Shown: positions 1-12,281 of the stretch, one piece after another
Numbering within the stretch: the first letter of the stretch is position 1
Layout: each line of letters opens with the position of its first letter
Assembly: GCA_001600495.1 (NCBI GenBank)
Contig: BCKE01000001.1
Location: forward strand, 502,174-566,173
Source: Pilasporangium apinafurcum
Lineage: Eukaryota; Oomycota; Peronosporomycetes; Pythiales; Pythiaceae
DNA length: 64,000 nt
Reading direction: 5' to 3'
Translations under genes and position numbers: made by a program
Notes under the pieces: generated by a model
Database searches by the model: none
What the model saw: only the letters and a program-made list of their open reading frames with translations
Told to the model about the DNA's origin: nothing

Positions 1-2
1 TG

Positions 3-672
3 GAGGATCCAAAAGCACCAGCAACCCGAAGAAGAAACCGGGAGGGATCCCTGCGGCATCCTCTGTTAATCAGTCAAAGAAGAGCAAGAAGCCAACCATA
101 CAGAAGCGGAAAGGACCACCACCGAAGCCTGCCCCACCGGCATGGACGTGGGAACAACGTATGGCTGTCTTTATATTTGAGAAATACTTGAGTGGATCTC
201 CGATTATGAATGTTGCTTACTTACAATCTTGATTGGATTATTGGTTTTGTAGATGTGCTGAAGAGCGTGCCGAAGAAGTATCAAAATCCTGATGAGCTCA
301 AGAAGTTAGAAAACATCATTCTCTACATCAAGAACAGAAGCACCGGCATGTACGTAACCCTGAGTTTGCTGTACGTCGTGCGATTCATACCGACATGCGG
401 ATCCCATCAAACATTCTTGTCTGGTTATGGATATTATTGTAGAACTATCGCCGACTTGGTCACACATACTGGTCTAGCTGTCATCAAAAGCAAAGAGATT
501 CTTCAGACACTCATGAAACTCGACATCATTGAGCGGAAGAAAGAGGATACGGTACGCGGTTCTGACGTTTGCCATGTGTCCATACATCTTCAATTTTGCT
601 TTGCTTCAACTGACTGTGTGCTTGATGTCTCTTTCTCAGGGCTTCGTGTATACATTTGGTGTATCATCTTAG
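3..672 (+). CDS. Winged-helix-like basic protein, 3' part (5' end outside window)
   Basis: The 5' end lies outside the window. The visible N-terminal part is Lys/Pro-rich (KKKPGG, KKSKK, GPPPKPAPP). It is followed by a short helical region with WTWEQRM and by a segment reading STGITIADLV...EILQTLMKLDIIERK, which resembles a winged-helix DNA-binding fold. I read three introns: one ending at the AG before position 253, one from GTACGT near 350 to the AG before 440, and one from GTACGC near 551 to the AG at 638-639. The last exon gives GFVYTFGVSS and a TAG at 670-672. A second in-frame acceptor ending exactly on that TAG would give a different C-terminus ending at 741. The basic tail plus winged helix suggests a nuclear transcription or chromatin factor, but I do not recognise the family and TFIIE-beta or RPC34 assignments are not supported. 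Confidence 0.55.
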
Positions 673-741
673 ATTCTTCGTGCTTACTGTTACATGCTCA
701 CATCAAGCGAAAGTAACATGTCGCCCAAGTGTAAGGAGTGA

Positions 742-1081
742 CCCACTACTTTCCTTACCTACGACCGTATTTATCTTGCTCAAACTCAGCTCATCAGATA
801 TTTTGAATCAACATGGCGTTGTATCTTCACCGTTTATCGCTCTTTACTTTTTGAATCGCCTTTCTTCTCATTCCACCATGAGCAACAGGCGGCAACTTCG
901 ACTTTTTCGTCACCCTCCTTGGAAGCGTGATAGAGCTCAGTATATGTAACTAGCCTATATGGGATAGGCTCTGGTACAGAATGTCTGGATGTAAACTGTC
1001 TTTCATTCAAAATTTGATAGATAAACTATACCTTCTACTACATTCTATTAGCATTCTTTGATGTCATGACTGTCCTGCTTG
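742..1081. other. Intergenic gap between convergent genes
   Basis: No convincing gene. It lies between the 3' ends of two convergent genes. The only structure seen is a 7-bp perfect hairpin at 952-970 (AGCCTAT, 5-nt loop, ATAGGCT), possibly a 3'-end feature of either transcript. Confidence 0.5.
952..970. repeat. 7-bp inverted repeat (hairpin)
   Basis: AGCCTAT at 952-958 pairs perfectly with ATAGGCT at 964-970 across a 5-nt loop. It sits in the gap between two convergent genes. There is no T-run, so it is not a bacterial-type terminator; its role is unknown. Confidence 0.5.
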
Positions 1082-3615
1082 TCAAGTAACGTTGTTATTC
1101 TGGCACTTTTGGTAGTCGTCCGTTGCTGTTTCGTCAATCTCAGATTGGGTCGCGGCGCAGTATGGGTTTGTGAACATGAGCGTCTCCCACAGCGTTGGCT
1201 TCTGCGAAACTTCCAGCAATGTAAACGAGTCCGCCACCACTGCCGACGCTGAAGTTAGCGATGTTGATGGTTCGATATGGTCAGGTGGAAGAGGAAGAGC
1301 TCCGGAAATGCTTTTCTGCTGACGAATACGGCAGGATTGGTCTAACGTCACATCGCCGAAATTGTAGCGATATTCACAAAACCCAGGGAATTCGCACTTG
1401 GCCTGGCGGTAATTCCAGTAGCAGTCACTGTCGATGACTGGTGGGCGAGCAGACTACACGACATATACACAAATGAAGCAAAACAATTGAGTGCATGCGA
1501 AAACGAGCGTCGGATTTGACAAAATTTGCCATAGTGACCTTGTCCGAGTTGGTTTTTCCGTCAAAGATATGTCGTAATTCAGCACGGAGCTCGCGTAGAA
1601 ACGCAGGATTCGACAAAATATCACGATGACCACAGCTGTCGATTTCCCACACACCAGTCTATTCGAATTTCAAAAACATACCAGATAAACTTATTCATGA
1701 TCTAATCACCATGGTTGTTTGCATTTCTTCTTACCGAGTAAGTCATCCCGTCGGCCTGGTGTGTGCGCTCAAAGAATGTGATTTGGTCGAGTGATGAAGA
1801 CCCGAAAAACGCGTCGAAAAAGCCACCGCCACCACTGGCACCACTACCACTTCCAGTGGAGCAAGCAGCAGAAAACTTGTCGTTGTCATACACTTCATAC
1901 TGCGCGTGGTGAGTTTGTGCTTCCCGCACCATCTGGAACTGTGTAGTGTGCTCAGGCGAGAAGTAGACAATCTGAGGTACTTGCGTGACGTTGACAACCA
2001 CTCCAGGCTCGCCCAGCCACGTGTGCGCCCACGAAAGCGAATGATATGGCACTGTCCCATCTCCGGTCCGATTGCAAACTTGCTCCCTGGGATCTTCATA
2101 TTTCAAGAGTAGCATCTCCCAAAGACCTTCGCTGGAGGTATCTTGATACTCGTAGCTATATTTCGTCTAAATTCCACAATGTAGAACTTCAAGCATAAAA
2201 CGCACCTATGGAACAAACAGCCAAAAGCGACACTTACAGGGAGGTTGACGCCGTAAACAGAGTAAACTGAAGCAATTGGAGGTCGTTCCCAAGGTTCTGT
2301 GTGATCCACAACACCGTCGGCCACGTAGAACCTTACACGATAAAAAATCGACATCGTGAGTGCATCAGAGGAAGAGGGAAAGCTGTTCGTCCTCTACCAA
2401 TGTGCATACATACTTTTGTCGCATTTCTTCGAAAGCAGCAAACGCAGGGTCGCGCGCACCCATGTCTCGAAACCACTTGCCAGACGCGATATCGGAGCTG
2501 GTATAGTTGACAATTTGCTCATTTGGCCCATTGGCATTGAACTTGACACGCATCAGCACATCATCATCCAGGGATGAGCGCTCACCAGAAGGCAGAGGCA
2601 TAAAGTTGATAACGGAGCCGAAGGAGATCTGCATTTTTTGGATTTCTCTCTGTAGAAGAGGGAGACCGCTTGTGATACCGGATGTGATGAGCTCCAATCC
2701 TTCAGAGCTGCCCAAAAGTGGCGATCCTACTGCAAAATAAGCCGAGATGTGCTTTTGGATCCACTTGTACGAGTCTTCTTTACCCATTTCGCGCTTTAAC
2801 CACGCCAGGAAGTACCGAAGAGTGTCGTTGCCCATCGAGTGTGCGATGACCACAACTCCGTTGTTGCCATGCACTTCGACAGTCGTTTCCACTATTTTAT
2901 GCACCCAGATAGATAGTAAGTACGATTAGACGCATTAATACAAAAAAAATTACAGAAGGTTAACGTACATTGTCTCTTGAGCGACGAAAAGAACAGGTCG
3001 CGAGCCTGTAACTGCGATGGAGGCAAACGCCAATCATATGGTGCGACAATGAGTCGTAGTGGATCCATATCAAAATTTTCCACGAGATCTTTGATGATCA
3101 CACCCCATACGGTTGAGAGGAAGCCTGTGACGATGCCAGGATCAAGTTCCGAGATGGCGCCGAGACCCACCGCTGCTCTGCATATCATACATTTAATGAG
3201 ATATTATACAATGTAGACACTTGAACTGCTATAGTTACCTCAGTTTGCAGTCAATCTCAGTCTGATTAGCAGTGTGTAACTGCATGCATCTAATCCAGCA
3301 ATCCCCTTGCGCCAGAATCCGTCCAACATCGATCCACAAGCCTACACCATCAAGCAGATCCCATCCGTTGACTACATTTAACACTGTATTCGGTAAAGAA
3401 ATACGCCCAGAACTGCACGTACGATCGCCGACTTTCACGTCTTTATAAAGGTTCTTCTGGAACGAATGGATACACGTTGTGCGGCTCCATGATTGCAGTT
3501 GCGATGATGCAAATCCTGGTAGTAGTAGTACCGGTCGGGTCTGATCAATTGCTGCCTCTACTAATAATATCAGCAACGACGCTAGGAACGATGCTAGCAA
3601 CAATGTCCAGCGCAT
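1082..3615 (-). CDS. LCAT/PDAT-family lipid acyltransferase (secretory pathway)
   Basis: This alpha/beta-hydrolase of the lecithin:cholesterol acyltransferase family probably transfers an acyl chain from a phospholipid to a sterol or diacylglycerol, in the ER lumen or outside the cell. The ATG at 3615 was chosen because it gives a clean signal peptide or anchor (MRWTLLLASFLASLLILLVEA). An upstream in-frame start at 3693 would add 26 polar residues. Visible family blocks are the lid/oxyanion motif LLPGFASSQL, APYDWRLPPSQL, the nucleophile elbow VIAHSMGN, VGSPLLGS, the acid motif GDGTVPYHSL and the putative catalytic His in DSCGHRDIL. About six introns split it. The last exon (about 1082-1457) encodes a Cys-containing tail (CYWN, CEFPGFCEYR, CRIRQQ, NPYC) beyond the His motif that is not part of the usual catalytic core. 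PDAT versus phospholipase A2/LCAT specificity cannot be decided by eye. Confidence 0.85.
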
Positions 3616-3989
3616 ACTTTGTTGCTTTTCTTTCGCTTCTTCCTCTTGGTCTCTGTGTTCTCTTCTTCCTGCGATTCCGCACGAGGAGCGCAATCACGCT
3701 CACATGCCCAACCGATTACATTGCGTGAGCGTGTGTCGGAGCAATCCTCTATTTAATGACTCATACAATTTCTTGTACTTGATATTACAAACTTCTATAC
3801 TACTATTTGTAAGATGTTTCTATAATTCAAACAGAATCAGCCATTAAATTAAGTATTAATTTGTAGATTTTGTTGGGTAAACTATTATCCGGATCCGGAT
3901 GACGCTAGATAATGTTTATGCCATTTTGAAACGATCGATTATACAAATGGGTACAAAAAACATTTTTAGATTTGTCTCATCAGCAGCTC
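3616..3989. promoter_or_regulatory. Divergent intergenic region (acyltransferase / EF-hand gene)
   Basis: These 374 bp separate two divergent start codons and so should hold both promoters. The right half is AT-rich. A palindromic TCCGGATCCGGA lies near 3888-3899. No core element was identified with confidence. Confidence 0.4.
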
Positions 3990-6146
3990 ATGATGATGCA
4001 GAAGCAGCTGTCGCACTTGTTTCGATGGGAAACACATGGGGTAGCGCTGATGGTGGCACCATGGCGGTCAAAGGAGACACTGCAGACGTTCACGACAGCG
4101 CGGCAGGTGGTGGTCACGGAGGAGACGATGCCGCAGTATTCGCTAGTGTTTAACATCCATTGTGATATACCAAAGGCTGGTCCAGCGACTCTACAACTTC
4201 AGAGAAAAGTGTCGAAGCAGCACATGACACGAGCGTTCGAGATGGCAGTCATACAGGTAAACGGAGGGATGGGGTGGCTTTACACACGCATCTCTTCGAA
4301 ACACAAGCAGGAACAACTGAGTGATATTGACACAGCGATAAAGCAGTGGCTGATACACGGGAAAGCAGCACCAACGCGTTTGGAGATTGTACAGTGGTTG
4401 CTGTCGAGAATGATACTCGTAGAAACAGGCGAGATGGAATGGAGTCTCTGTATCTGCGGAGAATCAGGGGCTGAGAGGTCATGTGATAAGATCGAGAGCC
4501 CGGACAGTAGCTTTTGTATGATTAATGAAGAACATGAAGATTTACCTCCTCCATACGAAGAAGCCTTCGAAAATGTCAGATGTATGTACTCTGATGACGA
4601 AGAAGACGGCGACGAAAGCAAATATAAGGATGATAATATGTTTCGAAATGCAGGAGCTGGTGGCGATGAAGATGCAGTTCCAGAGGAAGAAATCAAAATT
4701 GATATTGTCAACATGCCCGTAAAGTTCGATAAATCACGCACAGTGTTGGCATCAACATTGCAGACAGCAGCAGAATCCCAGCTCATGGAGGATGCTGCTC
4801 AACAAGAGCAGAAGCAGCATAGAAGAAGAACAGCCGATATGGATTTCACGAAGAAACTTGCAACACAGAGCGAACAACACTCACAATTCACATTTGAACC
4901 TGCGTCTACACGAACACAATCCAGAAGACATTCATCGTCTTCCTCCTTGAAGAATGAATGGACGGATGACTGTCGGCATTTTCAACAGGCATTACACATG
5001 TCCAAGCGCGACATCGCCAGAACAAAAGAGCTACAGCGCAAGGCTGAGGCTATCGCCGCACTGCGTCATCAGCAAATCATACAGCAAACTCAGCGCAAGC
5101 TGCAGCAAAACGACCAAAAGCGCGCTGATGCGCGTCGTGCGAAGCAGTTGATAATAGATACGCTTGAGTATCATCGAATTCGCGATGAATTGGACGGTCA
5201 GGTGAAACAGACCAATATCGCTGCGAAGCGAGAACACGCCAAGCTGATGCAGAGCGCACGAGTCCTGATAGGGAAAGCCGATCCATGGAAGAAAGGGCCA
5301 GTGTTAGGTCCAGGGCCACTGTCTCAACGCGAAATTGACACATATTATTGCGGTACCAAGGCAGGAGATGAGAATGAGGAACCAATATTTGTGTATGATC
5401 TTCACGGCCGCCGTCACTCGGCTACAAAGGCAGGAAAAATTGCCCAAGATGGAGCATTCGACAGTGCGATGGAGAAAGTTCAGCGACTGTTACTGCGCAG
5501 CGGTAAGAAAAGTATCGAAGCCTTTCGAAAATACGACACGAATCGCAGTGGAAAGCTGGATCGGGGAGAGTTTGAGTGCATTTTCCGTGAGAACGGTGTT
5601 ACTTTTTCGCCTGAGCAGGCGAATGCGTTTTTCCGACACTTTGATCCCAACCAAAGTGGAGAAATCGACTATGGCGAGCTTCTGTGGGGATTCTTCAATC
5701 GACGTGCGTTCCTCAAACGCTGGAGAGAACGAAAAACTCAGCGATCCGCTTATGAAATTAAATTACTTTTTTATCAATACGATCGCTCGGGTCGAGGAGC
5801 GTTATCGCCCAAAGATTTTCAATTGGCGATGGACGATTTGGGATTTCGTGTGAGTGAGACCGAGATGAAGCTCTTGACCGTAAAGTTCGATATCGATGGG
5901 GATGGATACATTGACTATCGCGAATTCTGCTCTTTTCTCAATGAATGTGATCATGCGAATGAAGAGGTGAGGCTGCACGCCAAGGCACCCCAAGCGACTC
6001 GCACACAAACCTACAAAGTGAAGACGGGAAAGGTAGAGGAGATTCCTCGCGAGCACGAGGGATCAAGTGACATGAAGCGCATCGTCCATGAGCTTCAGGA
6101 GCTCATGTCAACACAAAAGAAAATTCGGCAGCTCATTTCTAGCTGA
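3990..6146 (+). CDS. Four EF-hand calcium-binding protein, 718 aa
   Basis: An unspliced reading frame. The first ATG of the frame is at 3990 and an upstream TTG was rejected. The N-terminal half is not recognised; it contains a PPPYEEAF motif near residue 190 followed by a strongly acidic stretch. The middle (about residues 330-440) is Lys/Arg/Gln-rich and probably coiled coil. Four EF-hands lie near the C-terminus. Loop 1 is DTNRSGKLDRGE (about residue 515), loop 2 DPNQSGEIDYGE (about 552), loop 3 DRSGRGALSPKD (about 597) and loop 4 DIDGDGYIDYRE (about 634). Loops 1, 2 and 4 keep the acidic calcium ligands; loop 3 ends in D rather than E. The coiled coil plus two EF-hand pairs is common in flagellar and cytoskeletal proteins of zoospore-forming oomycetes, but that role is inference. 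It ends 24 bp before the convergent gene. Confidence 0.85.
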   Translation: MMMQKQLSHLFRWETHGVALMVAPWRSKETLQTFTTARQVVVTEETMPQYSLVFNIHCDIPKAGPATLQLQRKVSKQHMTRAFEMAVIQVNGGMGWLYTRISSKHKQEQLSDIDTAIKQWLIHGKAAPTRLEIVQWLLSRMILVETGEMEWSLCICGESGAERSCDKIESPDSSFCMINEEHEDLPPPYEEAFENVRCMYSDDEEDGDESKYKDDNMFRNAGAGGDEDAVPEEEIKIDIVNMPVKFDKSRTVLASTLQTAAESQLMEDAAQQEQKQHRRRTADMDFTKKLATQSEQHSQFTFEPASTRTQSRRHSSSSSLKNEWTDDCRHFQQALHMSKRDIARTKELQRKAEAIAALRHQQIIQQTQRKLQQNDQKRADARRAKQLIIDTLEYHRIRDELDGQVKQTNIAAKREHAKLMQSARVLIGKADPWKKGPVLGPGPLSQREIDTYYCGTKAGDENEEPIFVYDLHGRRHSATKAGKIAQDGAFDSAMEKVQRLLLRSGKKSIEAFRKYDTNRSGKLDRGEFECIFRENGVTFSPEQANAFFRHFDPNQSGEIDYGELLWGFFNRRAFLKRWRERKTQRSAYEIKLLFYQYDRSGRGALSPKDFQLAMDDLGFRVSETEMKLLTVKFDIDGDGYIDYREFCSFLNECDHANEEVRLHAKAPQATRTQTYKVKTGKVEEIPREHEGSSDMKRIVHELQELMSTQKKIRQLISS

Positions 6147-6170
6147 TTCAGGCAAAATTCTATGTTTTAT

Positions 6171-8055
6171 CTATATGGGCTCTAATGTCTCCAGCGGCCA
6201 TCGAGGCTGATACCGAGCTGTCTGTGGGTCACTTCGCATACCTCGTTGATGACGTTCGAGTCCTGCCCAGGCAATCATCACCCCGTTGTCCGTACAGTAC
6301 TTTGCTGGTGGAAAGATGACTTGGATGCCTACTTCCGATGCCATCTCTTCCATACGGTCACGAAGATACTGATTGGACGCCACACCTCCACAGACGACCT
6401 GAATGATTGCGTTTCAGATCAAATACAGCCGTTAATTATACCAAGGAAAAATAGAAAAAGATGGTGAAAGCAGTTCGACGTACCAGACTCTTGAGTTCCG
6501 AACCGATACGTTCTTTTCCCCATTGATATGCTCTTCGTGTTCTCGTAAGCAGCTGATCCACCGCTCTCCTCTATGTTAGAATAATATGCATCAGTTAAAG
6601 CAGTTTACCACAACTATATGCTTGTGTGATGACGCATCCACACCTGAAACGATGCACAAAGATCCTCCTTCGTCTTTTCATCTAATACGCCCAGCTACAA
6701 TATTTACGTTCAATATTTGAATTGAATAGAATTTTTGATCATGTCACGTATCGTATACTTTACCTGCTTGACCTCACGTAACATTGCCGTTTTGATACCA
6801 GAGTAAGAGAAATCGCAGTCCTAATGGACCAGCGTACCTTCAGTCATCAGAACACCTGATTTGTCCATTCGTGATCAACTTACCTGTCGGTGCTTCATTG
6901 GTTCGGTAAACGCAAAGGCTCGGTCATCGCCACGCGCCGCCATCTCTTCGATAAGTTTCCCGCCGTGAACGCCTCTGTCGGACGAGATAGACAACATACG
7001 TACGACTTTATCGTATGCCTCGCCGATTGAATCGTCCAGTGTGTTACCCAGCAACTCGTAGTCACCTATTCCCTATCCATTGAAACAAAAAACAGTAGCT
7101 AGGTGAATATAGATGACACATTGTTCCTCCAATGTGGGCAGCGCATCTTTACTTTTGCTAAAACGAGGCAGCAGTGACCGCCAGAGACTAACAACACGAT
7201 GAAGGGGAACTCCGGACGAGCAATACCCAACTGCAGAAGACAAATTGTCGTTAACACTCTAAAAGTGAGTGCAAAAACAGAGCGACATGGCAGTACTTAC
7301 ATCAGGTAGTCGAGCCACTAATACGTGCGCCTGTATTACCAACACAACGTGCATCAGTCATTTTAAATGATGATAGAATCCCACAAATCATACCTCTAGA
7401 TGGTTAATTTGAAGGAAATCGATGTGTTTGTTGTCAAGACAGAGTTGCCTGGCAGTAGTTAGTCCAACGTCCAAACAGGGTGACAGTCCCGGACCGGAAG
7501 TGACGGCGATGGCAGAGAGTTGTGCTATACTCTCTAGTCCACTGCATGAACATACCCGACATGAGCATCTATTCATTAGCAATCAACTAGGTGCTTATAC
7601 GAAAATGGTAGTTCGTCACTCATACATGCCTTTGCTCAATGGCCGCCGCAATCACATGTGGTAGATTTTCTGCATGCGCACGTGCTGCTAGAGCTGGTAC
7701 AATGCCTTCATGGCACATCCAATAACACAAATACAACCATCAGACTCGAATATTAAAAAATTATACTCGATATCGAGATAGCCACACCTTTCCATTTGGC
7801 GTTGAGTTCCCACTGTGATGAAATAACGTTGCTCAGGACACGACCATCGGAATCCACGACTGCTGCAGCTGTGTCATCGCAACTACATTTCCTCTATCTT
7901 AATCAATCATTCAAGGCAAATGAATCAAAATACTACCACTGGTTCTACCTTGTTTCGATGCCCATTACATATGATACATTGCGCTTCTGCGCACACAGCG
8001 AGCGCCATCGGCAGCGTAGGTGATGGCCACCGTAGCTCCTTGCGCCAACCAGCAT
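6171..8055 (-). CDS. Mitochondrial tRNA N6-threonylcarbamoyladenosine synthase (TsaD/OSGEPL1/Qri7 type)
   Basis: Transfers the threonylcarbamoyl group to A37 of ANN-decoding tRNAs. Family blocks read across about ten short introns: GIETSCDDTAAAVVDSDG (ATP-binding start), SGPGLSPCLDVGL, the metal motif NHLEAH, LLVSGGHC, VVCGGVASNQYL near the end and the closing CTDNGVMIAWAG. The start at 8055 (ATG CTG GTT GGC) gives about 30 residues rich in Arg, His and Ser and free of acidic residues (MLVGARSYGG...RWRSLCAQKR) before the catalytic core. This looks like a mitochondrial import leader and points to the organellar Qri7/OSGEPL1 branch rather than the cytosolic KEOPS Kae1. Intron density is unusually high for this window: most exons are under 150 nt. 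Exon boundaries in the 6.5-7.3 kb part were not all resolved. Confidence 0.88.
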
Positions 8056-8295
8056 TTGGAAACAAAAATTGTGATGATCAGCATCACTAAGTTCGCATCT
8101 CAGAAAGTACTAAGTACGTTCCTCCACAGTCGTCGACAGTGCGAACTTAGCCGCTTGATGTCGAAGGTGCACAAGGTTTTTTTGATTTCAGGTTTTAAAC
8201 CTCAGCTTATTATTACGATCAAGTGCCACGTATAATTAAGGGTGAGCTGCCCATACAAAACGCAAGTATAAATATCGTCCAGAGAAGTTAGGATC

Positions 8296-10193
8296 ATGGC
8301 AACGGCGGAAGCGGAAGCGGCAGCGATGGCGCAGCAGATCACGCGCGTTGTGAGTCGAGACGGGTGGAAAACTGATAGAAGTATCGTACCAGACATGCAA
8401 AAGGTTCTTAGTAAACTAACGACACTCAAAGTGGACGTCGATCTGCTACGTAAGACCAACATCGGCGCCATGGTGCGCAAGCTCGAAAAGCATGAGGACG
8501 AGATCGTGCGCGGGTACAGCTCGACATTGACCAAGAAATGGATGTCGCAGGTCGGTGTGGCTAAGGAAAGCGGAAGCTCACGCGGTGGCAGCAGCAGTGC
8601 CAGCCAATCACAGGAGCGGCGCGCACCCAGCAGCTCACCCCCGAAACAAGGTTAGGGAGTGATTTCATATACTCTATACAGAGAAAACCCTACTGACAAT
8701 TTACAAACAACGTGATAATGCTACAGGTCCAGATGCAAAACGTTTGGAGAATGCACGCAAGCGACTACAAGAAGGTTACGCCTCTGAAAAAGCCCGACGC
8801 GAATCCAGAACATTGCAGGTGCTGTCGCGACCTGTGGCTAAAGGAAGAAAAGGAACAACGATCTCAGCAGCGCCGTCGCGGAGTTCGCTCGCAACACGTA
8901 CGCAATTGCAACGAAAAGTAGGGATGGCTGCGCCTCAGAGAGCATCCATCTCGTCTACTTCTGTGCGACGTGCGCTTCCCCTACCATCCACAGCGCGATC
9001 AGTATCAGCCACACCACAAAACCGTCGTCCTCCACCGTCGCGATCGAGTGCACCAATGTATGTTCGTTATTTGTGTGTTTTCAGACAGATTCTAGCTGCA
9101 TCTATCTATACCGGCAGAGCTCTTATTGTTCGTTAAATACGCAGGACGGAGGAAGAACGCCATCGATTGCGTCAAGAGAAATACAAGCGATTGCAGATAC
9201 AGAGCGGCTCTAATGACCGACAATCCAATGGAGACAGAGAAGGCGCCAAATCACGCCCCAGTAGCAGCAATGGTAGTACACAACAACGTGATCGAGAGCG
9301 TCCACGTTTGAATGGCATGCGATCAGCGTCTGCAGAGCTTCCACAGGACGTAAATGCTCGCAAAGCGTATCTCGACAAATTGTTCCCACGTGTCTGTGGT
9401 GTTAGTACTGAGAATGTTACAGGCAGTAAAAAGTCATCAAAAAGTGTCGGCGCTCCGAGCGGCAGCAAATCCAAATCATCGAAGCAGAAGCCGGTGAACT
9501 ACACCGAAGGGCAACGAGAGGTGATTGCATGGCTCAAAGGTGTGGAGATGTTCTCATGATGGATTTAAAACTCTGATTTGCTCCTATTGTTCATTCTCAC
9601 CTGCCATTGACTCTTTCTGTAGGTTTGGACGTAGATATGAGTGAATATGCACCAGCGTTTTTTGACAACGGTTTCGATTCAATCAAATTGCTGACGAACG
9701 TGGCGAAAGAAGATCTACCTACGCTAGTCCCGAAGATTGGTCACCACCGTCTGATTCAGCGTGCACTAGACGACTTGCGACGAAAGAATTCGACGGCTGC
9801 ATCTGCACGGCCGCGGTCTGCCCCACCGCGTAAGAAAGAGTCCTCATACCATCGACGACGTGATCCGTTCAGCGATGAAGACAGTGACGACAGCTTCGTG
9901 GTAGATGACGGTGACAGCTATGCTCCAGGCGCAATCACTGCCATGTTCCGAAAGAATCGCAAGCGTCGCTATTCGATCGATTCCTCTGGCTCCTCCAACA
10001 TGGAAGCCACATTTGATGAGATTCAACACGAAGAAGAACGAAGGTATGTATCGATAACCAAAGAGAGCATAAATGCAGTTGTACATTAATCATGCCACGT
10101 ATTGTTGTTGTATATAGCAAGCGTTATGGGGAACTAGAAGACTACGAAGAGGAAATACGCAATAAGAAATTGCTCAAGAAGAAGAAGAAATAG
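8296..10193 (+). CDS. SPT2-type chromatin protein with TFIIS N-terminal and SAM domains
   Basis: Five exons joined by in-frame GT-AG introns. Residues about 35-95 match the TFIIS N-terminal (LW) domain: VLSKLTTLKVDVDLLRKT, IGAMVRKLEKHED, then KKWMSQV. A long Ser/Arg-rich linker follows. The frame VIAWLKGLDVDMSEYAPAFF...DSIKLL...ALDDL, across the fourth intron, is a SAM domain. The C-terminus has acidic DPFSDEDSDDSF, YAPGAITAMFRKNRKRR, MEATFDEIQHEEERR and a final polylysine, which is the pattern of the SPT2 histone-chaperone domain that binds H3-H4. The last intron joins GAACGAAG to CAAGCG to give EERRSKRYGELEDYEEE. The protein is probably nuclear and linked to transcription elongation. The three-domain combination is unusual; SPT2 proteins of yeast and animals lack a TFIIS-N or SAM module as far as I know. 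Confidence 0.8.
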
Positions 10194-10557
10194 AGCAACT
10201 TGTGACGTCCGCAAAACACAGATTCTGAGTCGCTTTTCCATAAAAAAAGAAAAAAGATCGAAGAAACTCCAGTCGCTAACGATCCGACGTGAAGTGCAAG
10301 ATAGCAAAATAGACATTCGTAGCCCAGCAAAGATAGTAGGAGAGGGCATCATGGGGATTGTTTGCCTTGGAGCAGGAGTAGGAAGCAGATTCGATTGGTG
10401 ACTTGGATTGTTTATGGATTGAAACGGCTTTTATTTATGGGGCACTGTCGTACACAAAGAAATAGAAATAGAAACTATTCCAGCCGTTTCTAAATTACCG
10501 TTAGTCGATGTCATTTTGGGTATCTTTGCCATCAGCTCGACACAAGTTCCAACAAGA
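10194..10557. other. Intergenic region upstream of the proline iminopeptidase
   Basis: This 364-bp tandem spacer holds the 3' UTR of the SPT2-type gene and the promoter of the next. An imperfect repeat, GAAACGGC near 10420 and CCGTTTC near 10483, could pair. No gene seen. Confidence 0.4.
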
Positions 10558-12104
<1,547 letters not shown>

Positions 12105-12281
12105 GTGAAAAACAGCATCGACAAATAATTCCGTCTTTGAACGTGAAAACTGGAGGAGCAAGTGGATTCCAAAATAACAAACGTGACTCGTGTTGTTTTA
12201 TTGTGGACAAAGTGTGTTGTGTTGGCTTTTTTAAATAAATGGTGTCAGAGTCTCCCGCTATCCTCTTCATATTTTGTTCTA

